Source: Kribbella sp. ALI-6-A
Lineage (GTDB): Bacteria; Actinomycetota; Actinomycetes; Propionibacteriales; Kribbellaceae
Reading direction: 5' to 3'
Length of the DNA: 64,000 bases
Assembly: GCF_001984195.1 (NCBI RefSeq)
Contig: NZ_MTQN01000004.1
Location: forward strand, 1-64,000
Of the stretch, positions 50,376 to 59,413 are shown piece after piece (the first letter of the stretch is position 1; the number at the start of each line of letters is the position of its first letter). The translations under genes were made by a program, and so were the position numbers. Below the pieces are notes generated by a model. It was not told the origin of the DNA. It ran no database searches and saw only the letters and a list, made by a program, of their open reading frames with translations.

Positions 50376-51802
50376 TGACCCAGCCGAAACTTGTCGCCGG
50401 TGTCGACTGCTCCACCCAGGCCACCAAAGTCGTGGTCTGCGACGCCGCCACCGGGGAGGTGCTGCGCGAAGGCCGTGCGCCGCACCCCGACGCCACGCAG
50501 GTCGACCCCGCCGAGTGGCTGAATGCCTGGCAGATCGCGTCCGACGGGCTGCTGGACGACGTCCAGGCCCTGTCGGTCGGCGGCCAGCAGCACGGGATGG
50601 TCCTGCTCGACGGCTCCGGCGAGGTCGTGCATCCCGCCGTGCTCTGGAACGACACGAGCTCCGCCGACGCGACCACCGAGCTCGTCGAGGAGCTGGGTGG
50701 GGCTGCGGCGTGGGCCGAGGCGATCGGCTCGCTGCCGGTGCCCAGCTTCACGGTGACCAAGCTGCGCTGGGTGCAGTCGGCTGCGCCGGACGCTGCGGCG
50801 CGGGCCGAGGCTGTCGCGCTGCCGCACGACTGGCTGACGCACCAGCTCGCTGCTGGTCGCTCTGGGATCGCGGACCTCACCACTGACCGCGGCGACGCGT
50901 CGGGCACCGGCTGGTGGTCGCCGGCGACCAACTCGTACCGGCCTGACCTGGTCGAGCGGGCCTTCGGCCGGTCGCTGGTGCTGCCGCGGGTCGCTGGTCC
51001 GCGCGAGGTCGTCGGCGAGACGGCCTTCGGTGCGGCGATCGCGGCCGGGACCGGCGACAACATGGCCGCCGCGCTCGGACTCGACCTGCAGCCGGGGGAT
51101 GTCGCTGTGTCGCTGGGGACCTCAGGCACGGCCTTCGCGACCTGTACGACGCCAACTGCTGACCCGAGCGGCTTTGTCGCCGGCTTCGCGGACGCGACCG
51201 GGGGCTACCTGCCGCTGGTCTGCACGCTGAACGCGGCGCGGGTCATGTCGGCGACTGCCCAGTTGCTCGGCATGGAGCTCGCCGAGCTGGACGAGGCCGC
51301 TCTGGACTCGTCCGGCAGCAACGGACTGGTCCTGCTGCCGTACCTGGACGGCGAGCGCACGCCCGACCTGCCGCACTCGACCGGCCTGGTCTACGGCCTG
51401 ACCCGCGCGACCATGCAGCCCGCCACGATGGCCCGCGCCGCCGTCGAAGGCATGCTGTGCGGCCTGGCCGACGCCGTCGACGCACTGCGCGTCCAGGGCA
51501 TCCCGGTCGAGCGGGTCCTCCTGCTGGGCGGCGCGGCCCGCTCCCGCGCCGTACAGGCTCTGGCGCCTGCTCTGCTCGGCGCACCGGTCGTCCTGCCCGA
51601 GCCGGCCGAGTACGTCGCCCTCGGAGCCGCGCGCCAGGCTGCCTGGGCGCTCTCCGGCGAGGACACTCCGCCCACCTGGCAGGTCGCCGTCGGCAAGCCG
51701 GAGTCGTCGATCCTCAGCGACGCCGAGGCCGCGACCATCCGCTCCCGCTACGCCACCGTGCTCGACGGCACCCGCCCGCTGCTCGCGCAGCCCCGGCCAT
51801 AG
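50375..51802 (+). CDS. xylB: Xylulokinase-like FGGY kinase
   Basis: A 475-residue FGGY-family carbohydrate kinase. The start VAGVDCSTQATKVVVCD is the actin-like phosphate 1 motif. VGGQQHGMVLLD carries the substrate-contact region and PHDWLTHQLA lies near residue 149. GDVAVSLGTSGTAFA, GLVLLPYLDGERTP and LLLGGAARSRAVQ are also typical. It phosphorylates D-xylulose or a related ketose made by the dehydrogenase. Its ATG overlaps the regulator stop (TGATG). A strong hairpin ends the operon. Confidence 0.9.
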   Translation: MTQPKLVAGVDCSTQATKVVVCDAATGEVLREGRAPHPDATQVDPAEWLNAWQIASDGLLDDVQALSVGGQQHGMVLLDGSGEVVHPAVLWNDTSSADATTELVEELGGAAAWAEAIGSLPVPSFTVTKLRWVQSAAPDAAARAEAVALPHDWLTHQLAAGRSGIADLTTDRGDASGTGWWSPATNSYRPDLVERAFGRSLVLPRVAGPREVVGETAFGAAIAAGTGDNMAAALGLDLQPGDVAVSLGTSGTAFATCTTPTADPSGFVAGFADATGGYLPLVCTLNAARVMSATAQLLGMELAELDEAALDSSGSNGLVLLPYLDGERTPDLPHSTGLVYGLTRATMQPATMARAAVEGMLCGLADAVDALRVQGIPVERVLLLGGAARSRAVQALAPALLGAPVVLPEPAEYVALGAARQAAWALSGEDTPPTWQVAVGKPESSILSDAEAATIRSRYATVLDGTRPLLAQPRP

Positions 51803-51812
51803 GTAACGCCCG

Positions 51813-51854
51813 CACCGGTCGGGGCGTCTCAAGCCTGAGCAGCCCCGACCGGTG
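51813..51854 (+). terminator. Terminator of the polyol operon
   Basis: Perfect 13-bp arms CACCGGTCGGGGC (51813-51825) and GCCCCGACCGGTG (51842-51854). The 16-base loop can pair further (CTCA with TGAG). It starts ten bases after the kinase stop. Confidence 0.85.
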
Positions 51855-51861
51855 AGGACCG

Positions 51862-52395
51862 ATGAGTCGCCACATGGCCAACAGCACCCGGCGGTCCAGT
51901 AGGACCCGCCAGGCCGAGGTCCGCCGCCGGGCGAAGGCCGCCCGGCGAGACAAGCGCCTCGCCGCCCGCCGCTACCGCACCGAACGCAGCCGCCGTCGCT
52001 GGCACTGGGACGGCGACGGCCTGATCACGCTGCTGTTCGCCATCGGAGTGCTGGCTTTCGCGTTCTGGGTGGGCCGCGACACCTATCTGCTCCAGCACCG
52101 CGGCGAGGTGGTCCCGGCGACGGTGCTCGACCTGTCGACCGGCAAGAACGCCCGGATCGAGGTCCGCTACACCACCAAGGCCGGCCAGACAGTCCAGGAC
52201 AGCACGTCGAACTTCGACGAGGCGACGGTGGGCGGCACGGTCGAGGTCGTCTACGACCCAGAAGAACCGACCAGGATGCAGGCCACGGACTGGGGGTTCG
52301 ACTACGTCCTCCCCGGCTTGCTCGGGGCCGTCGGCGTCGCGGCGCTCGCCGCCGGGGGCAACCAGTTCTACCGGCGGGGCAAGCATTCGGCGTGA
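51862..52395 (+). CDS. DUF3592-type membrane protein
   Basis: A 177-residue protein. The first 50 residues are extremely basic (repeated RR/KR pairs), then comes a membrane helix (LITLLFAIGVLAFAFWVG). A beta domain follows (EVVPATVLDLSTGKNARIEV, then VEVVYDPEEPTRMQ), and a second helix near the C-terminus. The beta part matches DUF3592, a small domain of unknown function often found between two membrane helices. A GAGGAC site before the ATG lies at the foot of the upstream terminator. Confidence 0.75.
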   Translation: MSRHMANSTRRSSRTRQAEVRRRAKAARRDKRLAARRYRTERSRRRWHWDGDGLITLLFAIGVLAFAFWVGRDTYLLQHRGEVVPATVLDLSTGKNARIEVRYTTKAGQTVQDSTSNFDEATVGGTVEVVYDPEEPTRMQATDWGFDYVLPGLLGAVGVAALAAGGNQFYRRGKHSA

Positions 52396-52435
52396 GGGCA
52401 GCTTCCTGCCACGGCGTAACGAATGGGCCTTTGGC

Positions 52436-52450
52436 AACGATAACCCGATG
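52436..52450 (+). promoter_or_regulatory. Leaderless promoter, second secreted propeller gene
   Basis: AACGAT (52436-52441) is six bases before the ATG at 52448. This supports that start over the in-frame GTG at 52490. Confidence 0.45.
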
Positions 52451-54547
52451 AGACGCGCGTCGGCGGGTCCGGAACCTGCTGGGGGAAGCGTGCGTTCGAT
52501 GGCGCCGTTGGTGGTGGGGGCGATCGCCCTGGGAGCGGGACTTCCAGCACAGGCCGTGACGGAGGCCGTACCGTCGGTGCCGCTGGCGGTGAAGGCGGTC
52601 GGGACGTTCACCGGCGTCGAGCTGCGGTGGCAGCCGCCGGCCGACGCCGACGGTCTCACCGGATACCTGGTCCACCGGACGGTGAACGGGACCGAGACGA
52701 CCTATCCGACCTGGGGCAGCTGGACGGGCGACGAGGTCGCCTGGTCGCAGAGCGAGCGGATCGCGGGGGCGACGTACTCGGTCTCCGCGACGAGTGCCGA
52801 CGGCGAAGGCCCGGTCAGTACGCCGATCACGCCCGCACCGACCACCGAGGCGATCGGCCTGACCCACACCGTCCCGGTCGAGGGCGGCAACTACCGTACG
52901 TACGCCGGGCAGGTGGCGGTCCCGGGCGGCACCCAGGTGGTCCCGCTGGCTGCCGACGGCCCGACGCACGTGATCGGCGGCTCGATCGCCACCTCACCCG
53001 ACGGCCGGGAAATCGTCTTCGCCAAGGGCCAGGAGAGCCTCTGGCGCGTCCGGACCGACGTACCGGGTGCGACGCCGGTCCAGCTGGTCAGCGGTTCCAC
53101 CGGCATTTACCGGATGGCCTGGTCGCCGGACGGCACCCGGATCGTCTACGAGCGCCTGCAGCCGGACAGCAGCTCGTGCCTCGACATGGTCGCCGCGACC
53201 GGCGGAACCCCGGTCCGGATCGGGTGCCACCTGCTGATGCCGACCTGGCTGCCGGACAGCCAGACCATCATCGCGAAGGACCAGTTCCAGGGTCTGCTGC
53301 AACGCATCCAGGCGCGCGCCAACGGTGCGGTGCTGAGCAGCATCGCCGGGACCCAGCAGGCCACCTATCCGGAGGTGTCGCCCGACGGCCGCTGGATCGG
53401 CTTCGTCAGCGGCGGCAACGCTCCGGCTGTCATCCCCGTCGGTGGCGGTTCGCCGAAGCTCGGTGAGGCCGGCGAACAGCAGCTCGCATCGATCGCGTGG
53501 TCCCCGGACGGCGCCAAGCTGCTGATCAACCGGTACGTCGCGCACGGCGGCAACGTCCTGAAGGTCGTCCCGGTCGACGCCGCCGGGCAGCCGGGCGCCG
53601 CGGTGAACGTCTTCCAGCGGCCGTGGGACGAGCGGCTCGGCACAGCTGCCTGGCAAGGCCCGCGGGTCGCGATCAAGCCGACCGCGACGGTCAACGGCCC
53701 GAATGTCAGCATCCCGTTCACCACCACCGGCATGGCGACGCCGCTGACCGTGACCTGCCAGCTCGACGGTGGGCCGGCAACAGCCTGCACCTCGCCGTAC
53801 ACGAAGACCGGCGTGGCCGGCGGTGCGCATGTACTGCAAGTCAAGGCGGTCGAGCCCGGCGGCCGGGCGACCGTTGCCGTCCGCTCCTTCACCGTCGACG
53901 CCGTCGCGCCCGCAGTCCGGTTCACCTCGGGGGCCTTCGAGCTCACCAAGGCGGCCTCGGTCAGCCTGGCCTACGCCGCGACCGACTCCAGCGGCGTCGG
54001 CTCGTACGACGTGCGCTACCGGACCGCGACGTACCTGGCCAACTTCGGCGGCTACGTCAACGCCGCGTCGGCGACCAAGGCCACCTCGATCACGCTGAAT
54101 GTTGCTGCGGGCAACGAATACTGCGTGTCGGTGCGGGCTCGGGACGTGTTCGGCACGGTCTCGGCCTGGTCGGCGGAGCGGTGCTTCTCGCGGCCGATGG
54201 ACGACCGGGCGCTGACAGCGACGGCCGGCTGGAGCCGTGGCGCGAACGGCGTCTACTACCTCGGCACCGTGACCAGCAGCGGCGCCAACGGTGCCTCGCT
54301 GACCCGCACCGTGCAGGCGAAGCGGCTCTACCTGATCGCCACTCGCTGCGGAAGCTGCGGGTCGGTGCAGGTCTACTACGGCGGGCGATCGGCCGGAACG
54401 ATCAACCTGAACAACGCGACCACGCAGTACCAGGCCGTGATCGCGCTGCCGACTCCGGCAGCGTTCCTGTCGGGCACGGTCCAGCTCACCGTCCGAAGCC
54501 CGGCCATGACACACCAGATCGACGGGTTGGCGGTCCGCCGAACCTGA
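52448..54547 (+). CDS. Secreted beta-propeller protein, paralogue of 22334-25384
   Basis: A 699-residue protein with a hydrophobic export signal (APLVVGAIALGAGLPAQA) about 17 residues from the start, so the signal peptide has a long basic n-region. One fibronectin-III-like domain (residues about 45-130) is followed by a TolB/PD40 propeller (TSPDGREIVFAKG, AWSPDGTRIVYE, SPDGRWIGFVSG, AWSPDGAKLLINR). An Ig-like region and the C-terminal module with SYDVRYR, EYCVSVRA, CFSRPMDDRA, ATRCGSCG and the ending QIDGLAVRRT complete it. The last 190 residues are clearly homologous to those of the larger protein 27 kb away. Its stop abuts the convergent LysR stop. Function unknown. Confidence 0.8.
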   Translation: MRRASAGPEPAGGSVRSMAPLVVGAIALGAGLPAQAVTEAVPSVPLAVKAVGTFTGVELRWQPPADADGLTGYLVHRTVNGTETTYPTWGSWTGDEVAWSQSERIAGATYSVSATSADGEGPVSTPITPAPTTEAIGLTHTVPVEGGNYRTYAGQVAVPGGTQVVPLAADGPTHVIGGSIATSPDGREIVFAKGQESLWRVRTDVPGATPVQLVSGSTGIYRMAWSPDGTRIVYERLQPDSSSCLDMVAATGGTPVRIGCHLLMPTWLPDSQTIIAKDQFQGLLQRIQARANGAVLSSIAGTQQATYPEVSPDGRWIGFVSGGNAPAVIPVGGGSPKLGEAGEQQLASIAWSPDGAKLLINRYVAHGGNVLKVVPVDAAGQPGAAVNVFQRPWDERLGTAAWQGPRVAIKPTATVNGPNVSIPFTTTGMATPLTVTCQLDGGPATACTSPYTKTGVAGGAHVLQVKAVEPGGRATVAVRSFTVDAVAPAVRFTSGAFELTKAASVSLAYAATDSSGVGSYDVRYRTATYLANFGGYVNAASATKATSITLNVAAGNEYCVSVRARDVFGTVSAWSAERCFSRPMDDRALTATAGWSRGANGVYYLGTVTSSGANGASLTRTVQAKRLYLIATRCGSCGSVQVYYGGRSAGTINLNNATTQYQAVIALPTPAAFLSGTVQLTVRSPAMTHQIDGLAVRRT

Positions 54548-55438
54548 TCAGCTGTTCGCCGCCGTCCGGATGTGGTCGGCCAGGGCATCCGTCGCTCGTC
54601 GGGAGGGTGGGCGACGGGTGCCGTGGGCGAGCAGGTGGCGGCGCAGTGACCAAGGGTCGGTCAGTGGGCAGATGTCGAGGTCCGGGTTGGGGGCGACGGC
54701 CCGGCGGGGTGTGATGGCCAGGCCGGCGCCTGCTGCGGCGAGTGGGATCAAGGTGTGCAGGTCGGGGACGAGCGTGCGGTAGCGGGGGATCGGCGCGTTG
54801 GCCGGGAGGTGGCGGTCGATCCACTGGCGTAGGGACGAGTCCAGGGACAGGCCGACCATCGGGTGCTCGGCTGCTTCGCGGTACGTCATGCCGGCGCGGC
54901 CGCTCAGTACGCCGCCCGCCTGGCCGATCACGACCAGGTGGTCCTCGCTGAGTGGGTCGAGCCGGAGGTCGGTGTCCTCGGCCTCGTCGTGCAGCACGAT
55001 GCCCAGGTCGGCTTCGCCGTCGGCGAGCAGGCGCAGGCTCTCGGGGGTCCGGTGTTCGGACACGGCGACGTCGTACTCCGGGTAGGCGCGCAGGAACGTC
55101 GTCAGGGCCAGCGGGACGATGCGGTTCATGCCAGAGCCTCCGGCGACGAGCACGACCGGGCGGCGCGGCGCTGCGGTGTAACTCGCGAGGGCGCTGTCGA
55201 GGCGGACTGTCTCGGCGAGCACGGACTCCGCGTGCCGAGCGAGTGTGCTGCCGGCGGGTGTCGGGCGGACGCCTCTGCGTTCGCGGATCAACAGAGACAG
55301 ACCGGCCTGCGCTTCGAGTGCGCGGACCCGGGCGCTGGCCGACGGCAGGCTCAGGTGCATCCGCCGAGCGCCTGCGGTGATGGACCCTTCGGTCACGACG
55401 TGAACGAAGAGCCGGAGGTCGTCGAGGTCGTAGCGCAT
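54548..55438 (-). CDS. LysR-family transcriptional regulator
   Basis: A 296-residue regulator. The N-terminal winged helix (LRLFVHVVTEGSITAGARRM, then LSLPSASARVRALEAQAG) covers about residues 8-50. The effector domain begins near residue 92 (PVVLVAGGSGMNRIVPLALT) and keeps two Rossmann-like lobes, ending with AAAGAGLAITPRRAV. The target is not obvious, since the divergent gene is a small protein of unknown role. A perfect inverted repeat lies just upstream of its start. Confidence 0.87.
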   Translation of the reverse strand: MRYDLDDLRLFVHVVTEGSITAGARRMHLSLPSASARVRALEAQAGLSLLIRERRGVRPTPAGSTLARHAESVLAETVRLDSALASYTAAPRRPVVLVAGGSGMNRIVPLALTTFLRAYPEYDVAVSEHRTPESLRLLADGEADLGIVLHDEAEDTDLRLDPLSEDHLVVIGQAGGVLSGRAGMTYREAAEHPMVGLSLDSSLRQWIDRHLPANAPIPRYRTLVPDLHTLIPLAAAGAGLAITPRRAVAPNPDLDICPLTDPWSLRRHLLAHGTRRPPSRRATDALADHIRTAANS

Positions 55439-55441
55439 CCC

Positions 55442-55470
55442 GTCAGCCTATGCCCTGGACAGAGGCTGAC
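55442..55470. promoter_or_regulatory. 8-bp inverted repeat, candidate LysR operator
   Basis: Arms GTCAGCCT (55442-55449) and AGGCTGAC (55463-55470) with 13 bases between, four bases upstream of the LysR start codon and before the divergent gene. This fits an autoregulatory site. A smaller palindrome, TCGC/GCGA, lies at about 55479-55493. Confidence 0.45.
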
Positions 55471-55509
55471 TGCGGGAATCGCGCATTGTGCGAGTGAACC
55501 GGTCGACTC

Positions 55510-55524
55510 GATCATCGAGAGATG
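55510..55524 (+). promoter_or_regulatory. Leaderless promoter, 133-residue gene
   Basis: GATCAT (55510-55515) is six bases before the ATG at 55522, with no clear Shine-Dalgarno sequence. Confidence 0.35.
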
Positions 55525-55923
55525 GCGGATCAGCGGGAGACGGACGCGGCGGTGGCGCGGGTCGCGCTGTCGTACGAGGCGTGTCTGCTTGCCGAAGCCG
55601 CCGCGGCCGCGGTCCCAGCAGCGGCCGACGAGCTGACAGCGGCCCGATCGGTGCTCGAGGCCATCAACCGGTACGTCGCGGCGGTGGTCGCCCTCGCCCG
55701 CCTGCGTGGGGACAGCTGGCAACAGATCGCAGCATCGGTAGGGCTTCCGGAGGAGAGCGTACGGTCTGTCGGGTCGCCGGACCGGGACTGGTGGCGAACC
55801 CACCTGCGGCAGGATCCGTCCGAAGCCGCGGCCGACCTGGACGACTGGGTGTCGCGGCACGTGGACGGAGCGTCAGATCCCACCCCGGTGTCGAAGGTGC
55901 TGGCGAGGCGAGCGACCGTTTGA
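55522..55923 (+). CDS. Small protein with sigma-region-4-like helix-turn-helix
   Basis: A 133-residue, Ala-rich helical protein. LRGDSWQQIAASVGLPEESV near residues 61-80 looks like a helix-turn-helix of the sigma-region-4 or resolvase type. A conserved-looking WWRTHLRQDPSEAAADLDDW follows. Related small helical proteins are common in actinobacteria and lack a named function. It is divergent from LysR and 45 bases upstream of the PRC-barrel gene. Confidence 0.65.
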   Translation: MADQRETDAAVARVALSYEACLLAEAAAAAVPAAADELTAARSVLEAINRYVAAVVALARLRGDSWQQIAASVGLPEESVRSVGSPDRDWWRTHLRQDPSEAAADLDDWVSRHVDGASDPTPVSKVLARRATV

Positions 55924-55968
55924 CCCGGGGTGCTTCCGGCTACCGGTTCGGTGGAAGGGAGCACGACG

Positions 55969-56397
55969 ATGAACGAGCAGGCGCAAGTTCCGCAGGTTCC
56001 GCTGGTGAAGCTGGGCGACACCGATCTGGTGCTCGCGGACCCCTCCGACGACATCCGCGGCCGGACGGTGGTGGACGCCGCGGGGGAGAAGGTCGGCAAG
56101 GTGGACGGGCTGTTCCTCGACCACGACGAGGCGAAGGTCCGGCTGCTCGAGGTCGTCGACGGTGGGTTCCTCGGGCTGGGCAAGGAATCGCGACTGATCC
56201 CGGTCGAGCTGGTCCGATCGGTCGACGACGACCAGGTGGTGATCGACCGCGACCAGCAGACGGTGATCGGTGCCCCGGGCTACGACCCGGAGCTGACCGA
56301 CGCACCGGACTACTTCGACAACCTCTACGACTACTACGAGGTCGGGCCGTTCTGGGCTCCCGGCGCGATGTACCGCCGGCCGCCGTACCACCCGTAA
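55969..56397 (+). CDS. PRC-barrel domain protein
   Basis: A 142-residue protein. After a short Gln/Pro-rich start, residues about 25-85 form a PRC-barrel (DDIRGRTVVDAAGEKVGKVD, then RLLEVVDGGFLGLGKESRLI). An acidic, Tyr-rich tail ends in MYRRPPYHP. PRC-barrels occur in the photosynthetic reaction centre H subunit, RimM and actinobacterial stress proteins; the role here is unknown. GGAAGGGAG precedes the ATG at 55969. Confidence 0.82.
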   Translation: MNEQAQVPQVPLVKLGDTDLVLADPSDDIRGRTVVDAAGEKVGKVDGLFLDHDEAKVRLLEVVDGGFLGLGKESRLIPVELVRSVDDDQVVIDRDQQTVIGAPGYDPELTDAPDYFDNLYDYYEVGPFWAPGAMYRRPPYHP

Positions 56398-56410
56398 ACC
56401 CGAAGAACAG

Positions 56411-56452
56411 CTTCGGCCCGCCGCGTGGCATGGAGTCCGCGGCGGGCCGAAG
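56411..56452. terminator. Bidirectional terminator, PRC-barrel and S1C protease genes
   Basis: Perfect 14-bp arms CTTCGGCCCGCCGC (56411-56424) and GCGGCGGGCCGAAG (56439-56452) with a 14-base loop, between convergent stops. Confidence 0.85.
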
Positions 56453-56473
56453 TATGTTCAGTGAAGCAGACGA

Positions 56474-57430
56474 TCAGTCGATCAGCCCGCGGACGATCGT
56501 CGTCATCCGGTCGACCGGGATGGCGAAGCCGATGCCGATGTTGCCCGACCGGCTGGAACTGCCGAGCGTCGCGATCGCGGTGTTCACGCCGACCACCTGA
56601 CCGGCGGCGTTGACCAGCGGCCCGCCGGAGTTGCCCGGGTTGATCGCGGCGTCGGTCTGGATCGCGGTCTGCCGGGCGCCGCTGTCGCCGAACCGTGCCT
56701 GCCGGTTGACCGCGCTGACGATGCCCGCGGTGACCGTGCCCTCCAGTCCGAGCGGTGACCCGACGGCCAGCACCGGGTCACCGACCTTCAGTTCCGCGGA
56801 CCGGCCGAGCGGCAGCGACCGCAGCCCCGAGTTCGTCGCTCCGGTGGGGACCTGCAGCACCGCCAGGTCGTTGTCCTCGTCGACGCCGACGATCTCGGCG
56901 TCCAGGGTCCGGCCGTTCGACAGCACCAGCGAGACGTTGCGGGCGCCCTCGACCACGTGCGCGTTCGTCACCACGTGGCCTTGCTGGTCGATCGCGAAGC
57001 CCGAACCGGTCGCTCGGCCGGCCCGGACCGACACCACACCGGGCAGCACGCTCTCGGCCGCCGACGCAATCGACGGGCCGCCACCGCCAGGCGCCGACGG
57101 GGCCGATGCCTGCGGCAACTGTGCGGTCGCGGCTGGTGGGGCGTCGTCGCCCCATCCGCCGGTGACCGCACCGGCCAGCCCGCCGGCCAGGATCGACAGC
57201 GCGATCCCGGCGGCGAGCGTCCGCCCGGTACGGCGTACCGGTGTGGGTTTGTCCGTCACCCCGGCCTGAGGTGCCGCGGCCGGAGAGGGGGGAGCCGGCG
57301 AGGCGGAGGCCGGGGTGACGGGGAAGGGGAGGCCGGGCGGTGCCTGGCCAAGGGGTGCGGACGGCGCGGCCGGTGGCGGCCCCGGCTGGTAGTGCGGCCC
57401 GCGGAAGGGATGACCCAGATGAGGACTCAC
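56474..57430 (-). CDS. Membrane-anchored S1C trypsin-like serine protease (HtrA/DegP-like, no PDZ)
   Basis: A 318-residue protease with a long Pro-rich cytoplasmic N-terminus, one membrane helix ([18 protein letters not shown], about residues 72-89) and an extracytoplasmic trypsin-like domain. The triad is in place: His in [11 protein letters not shown], Asp in [11 protein letters not shown], Ser in [11 protein letters not shown]. The PDZ domain usual in HtrA is missing; the protein ends after the fold. It probably handles envelope protein quality or processing. The GTG at 57430 follows AAGGAG. Last gene of the MoxR operon, 16 bases after the VWA gene. Confidence 0.88.
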   Translation of the reverse strand: MSPHLGHPFRGPHYQPGPPPAAPSAPLGQAPPGLPFPVTPASASPAPPSPAAAPQAGVTDKPTPVRRTGRTLAAGIALSILAGGLAGAVTGGWGDDAPPAATAQLPQASAPSAPGGGGPSIASAAESVLPGVVSVRAGRATGSGFAIDQQGHVVTNAHVVEGARNVSLVLSNGRTLDAEIVGVDEDNDLAVLQVPTGATNSGLRSLPLGRSAELKVGDPVLAVGSPLGLEGTVTAGIVSAVNRQARFGDSGARQTAIQTDAAINPGNSGGPLVNAAGQVVGVNTAIATLGSSSRSGNIGIGFAIPVDRMTTIVRGLID

Positions 57431-57446
57431 AAGTGCTCCTTGGTGC

Positions 57447-58394
57447 TCACGGGAGCCGCGAGAACCACAGCAGCGACGCCAGCCCGGCCAGCAGCGCCGC
57501 GGCCAGGGCGATTCCCGCCACCAGGTTGGTGATCTCGCGTTCCTCGGTGGTCCAGCCGATCGACGACTGGAGGTCGGAGTAGACGTCGCGCAGTTCCTCG
57601 TCGCTCTCGGCGGCGTAGAAGGAACCACTGGTCGCGTCGGCCAGTCCCTGCAGGGACTCGGTGTCGGCGGGGACCGGGATCGACCGGCCTTCGAGGTCGA
57701 TGGTGCCTTCGGGAGTGCCGTACGCGATCGTCGACACCGGTACGCCGGCCGCAGTCGCCTCCTGGGCGGCCTCGTCGATCGGCCGGCCGGCGGTGTTGCC
57801 ACCGTCGGACAGCAGCACGATCCGGGCCGGCGGCGGGTCCTCGGCGGCCTGCGCGTCGACCGAACGGATCGCCTGCAGGCTGGTCAGGACCGCCTCGCCG
57901 ATCGCCGTGCTGTCGGTCAGCGTGAGCTGTTCGATCGCGTCGACGGTGGCCTGGTGGTTGGTGCTCGGTGGCGCGACCACGGTCGCGGTCCGGGCGAACG
58001 AGACCAGCCCGACGTTGAACTGCTCGGGCAGGTCGCGGACGAACTGCGTCGCGGCCTCCTTGGCGACGGCGAACCGGTCCGGTGCGACGTCGGTGGCGGC
58101 CATCGAGTTGCTGACGTCCATCGCGACCACGACCGTCGCGCGTTCCCGCGGCACCCGGACGTCGGTGACCGGGCGGGCGATCGCGATGGTCAGCACCACG
58201 ATCGCTGCCAGGAACGCCAGCGCCGGGGCGTGCCGCCGCCAGCCCGGCCGCTTCGGGGCGACCTTCTCCAGCATCGGCAGCGTGGCGAAGCGTACGGCGT
58301 ACCGGCTGCGGCGGCGCTGGGCGACGACGTACGCGACGACCAGGGCCGCGGCGACCAGCAGCAGCCACAGCCACAGGGGTTGCTCGAATCTCAT
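57447..58394 (-). CDS. VWA-domain membrane protein (BatA-like)
   Basis: A 315-residue protein with two N-terminal membrane helices (about residues 7-25 and 56-73). A von Willebrand A domain carries the metal-site MIDAS motif [14 protein letters not shown] near residues 89-102, with a matching TSLQ/LLSDGG region. A C-terminal helix ([20 protein letters not shown]) follows. MoxR, DUF58 and VWA proteins form a conserved trio believed to act in assembly or metal insertion of envelope complexes. Overlaps the DUF58 gene by four bases. Confidence 0.88.
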   Translation of the reverse strand: MRFEQPLWLWLLLVAAALVVAYVVAQRRRSRYAVRFATLPMLEKVAPKRPGWRRHAPALAFLAAIVVLTIAIARPVTDVRVPRERATVVVAMDVSNSMAATDVAPDRFAVAKEAATQFVRDLPEQFNVGLVSFARTATVVAPPSTNHQATVDAIEQLTLTDSTAIGEAVLTSLQAIRSVDAQAAEDPPPARIVLLSDGGNTAGRPIDEAAQEATAAGVPVSTIAYGTPEGTIDLEGRSIPVPADTESLQGLADATSGSFYAAESDEELRDVYSDLQSSIGWTTEEREITNLVAGIALAAALLAGLASLLWFSRLP

Positions 58395-59413
58395 CGTGTA
58401 CCGGTCCTCCCTCGAGGGGTTCGGCGGGCCGCGGCCCGCTTGCGGGCGGCGGCGAACGCGGCGACGTCGCGCACCCAGTCGGTGTCGGTCCGCAGCACCA
58501 GGTGCGCGGCACCCGAGGCGCGGATCGCCTGGGCGGTGCGTTCCCGGTGCGCGGTCATCGCTTCGGCGTACCGGCGGCGGAGCTTCTTGCTGCTCGTCTG
58601 GACTTCGCGCCGGCGGCCCGTCTCGGGATCGACGACGGTCAGCAGGCCGACCTCGGGAAGGTCGAGCTCCCGGGGGTCGAGCACCTCGACCGCGATCACT
58701 TCGTGCCGGGCGCCGAGCCGGCGCAGGGCGTCGGCCCAGCCGGCGGCGGAGCCGCTCGATTGCCCGTTGACGGCAGCTTCCTTCTTTTGATCCGCCGCGG
58801 CGGGCCAGGGGTCGGAGTGGAAGTCGGAAACCACGACCCGGAGGCCTGGGCGCGGATGCTCTCGGTCCAGCCGAGTGATGGCGGTGGCCAAGTCGGTCGC
58901 CGGGTACTCGCCAGGTGTTGCCCTAGGCAACGACAACAGCGTGCGCAGAGTACGGCGCAGCGCCGCGGACCCACCGGCGGCAGGGATTCGGCGGACCTGG
59001 CCACCCAGCGCGATCCGGACGCCGAGGGAGTTGCCGGGGCGGTCGGCCAGCAGGCCGATCGCCCCGACGATCGCGACTGCCAGGTCGCGTTTCTCGCTCA
59101 GCGCCGTACCGAAGTCCATGCTGGCCGACGCGTCGAGCAGCGCCCAGGTCTCCAGTTCGCGCTCGGCGAGCGGGGCGCGGACGTGCGGCTCGAGCGAGCG
59201 GGCCGTCACGTTCCAGTCCATCCGCCGGACGTCGTCCTGCCCTGCCTGGTAAGGCCGCGCCTCGTTCGGTTCGCTGCCCGGGCCGCTGCGCAACCCGGTG
59301 ATCTCCCCGTGCAGAAAGCCTTCCAGCTTCCGTTTGACCGACAGCTCCAGGGAACGCAGGGCCCGCTCCCGACCTGCGATCAGGTCGGGAGAGGACGCCG
59401 ACGGGTTACTCAT
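58391..59413 (-). CDS. DUF58 family protein
   Basis: A 340-residue protein with the DUF58 core GEITGLRSGPGSEPNEARPY near residues 37-56, then DDVRRMDWNVTAR and a VWA-like part beginning LDASASMDFG. DUF58 proteins partner with MoxR ATPases. It lacks the two N-terminal membrane helices of some relatives and may be cytoplasmic. It has a very basic Arg-rich C-terminus. Overlaps both neighbours by four bases. Confidence 0.87.
   Translation of the reverse strand: MSNPSASSPDLIAGRERALRSLELSVKRKLEGFLHGEITGLRSGPGSEPNEARPYQAGQDDVRRMDWNVTARSLEPHVRAPLAERELETWALLDASASMDFGTALSEKRDLAVAIVGAIGLLADRPGNSLGVRIALGGQVRRIPAAGGSAALRRTLRTLLSLPRATPGEYPATDLATAITRLDREHPRPGLRVVVSDFHSDPWPAAADQKKEAAVNGQSSGSAAGWADALRRLGARHEVIAVEVLDPRELDLPEVGLLTVVDPETGRRREVQTSSKKLRRRYAEAMTAHRERTAQAIRASGAAHLVLRTDTDWVRDVAAFAAARKRAAARRTPRGRTGTR

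Noticed and set aside
56474-57802. Longer start for the S1C protease at 57802
   Set aside because: The extension runs through the VWA gene in another frame, is Arg/Pro-rich and has no ribosome site. The GTG at 57430 has AAGGAG at proper distance.
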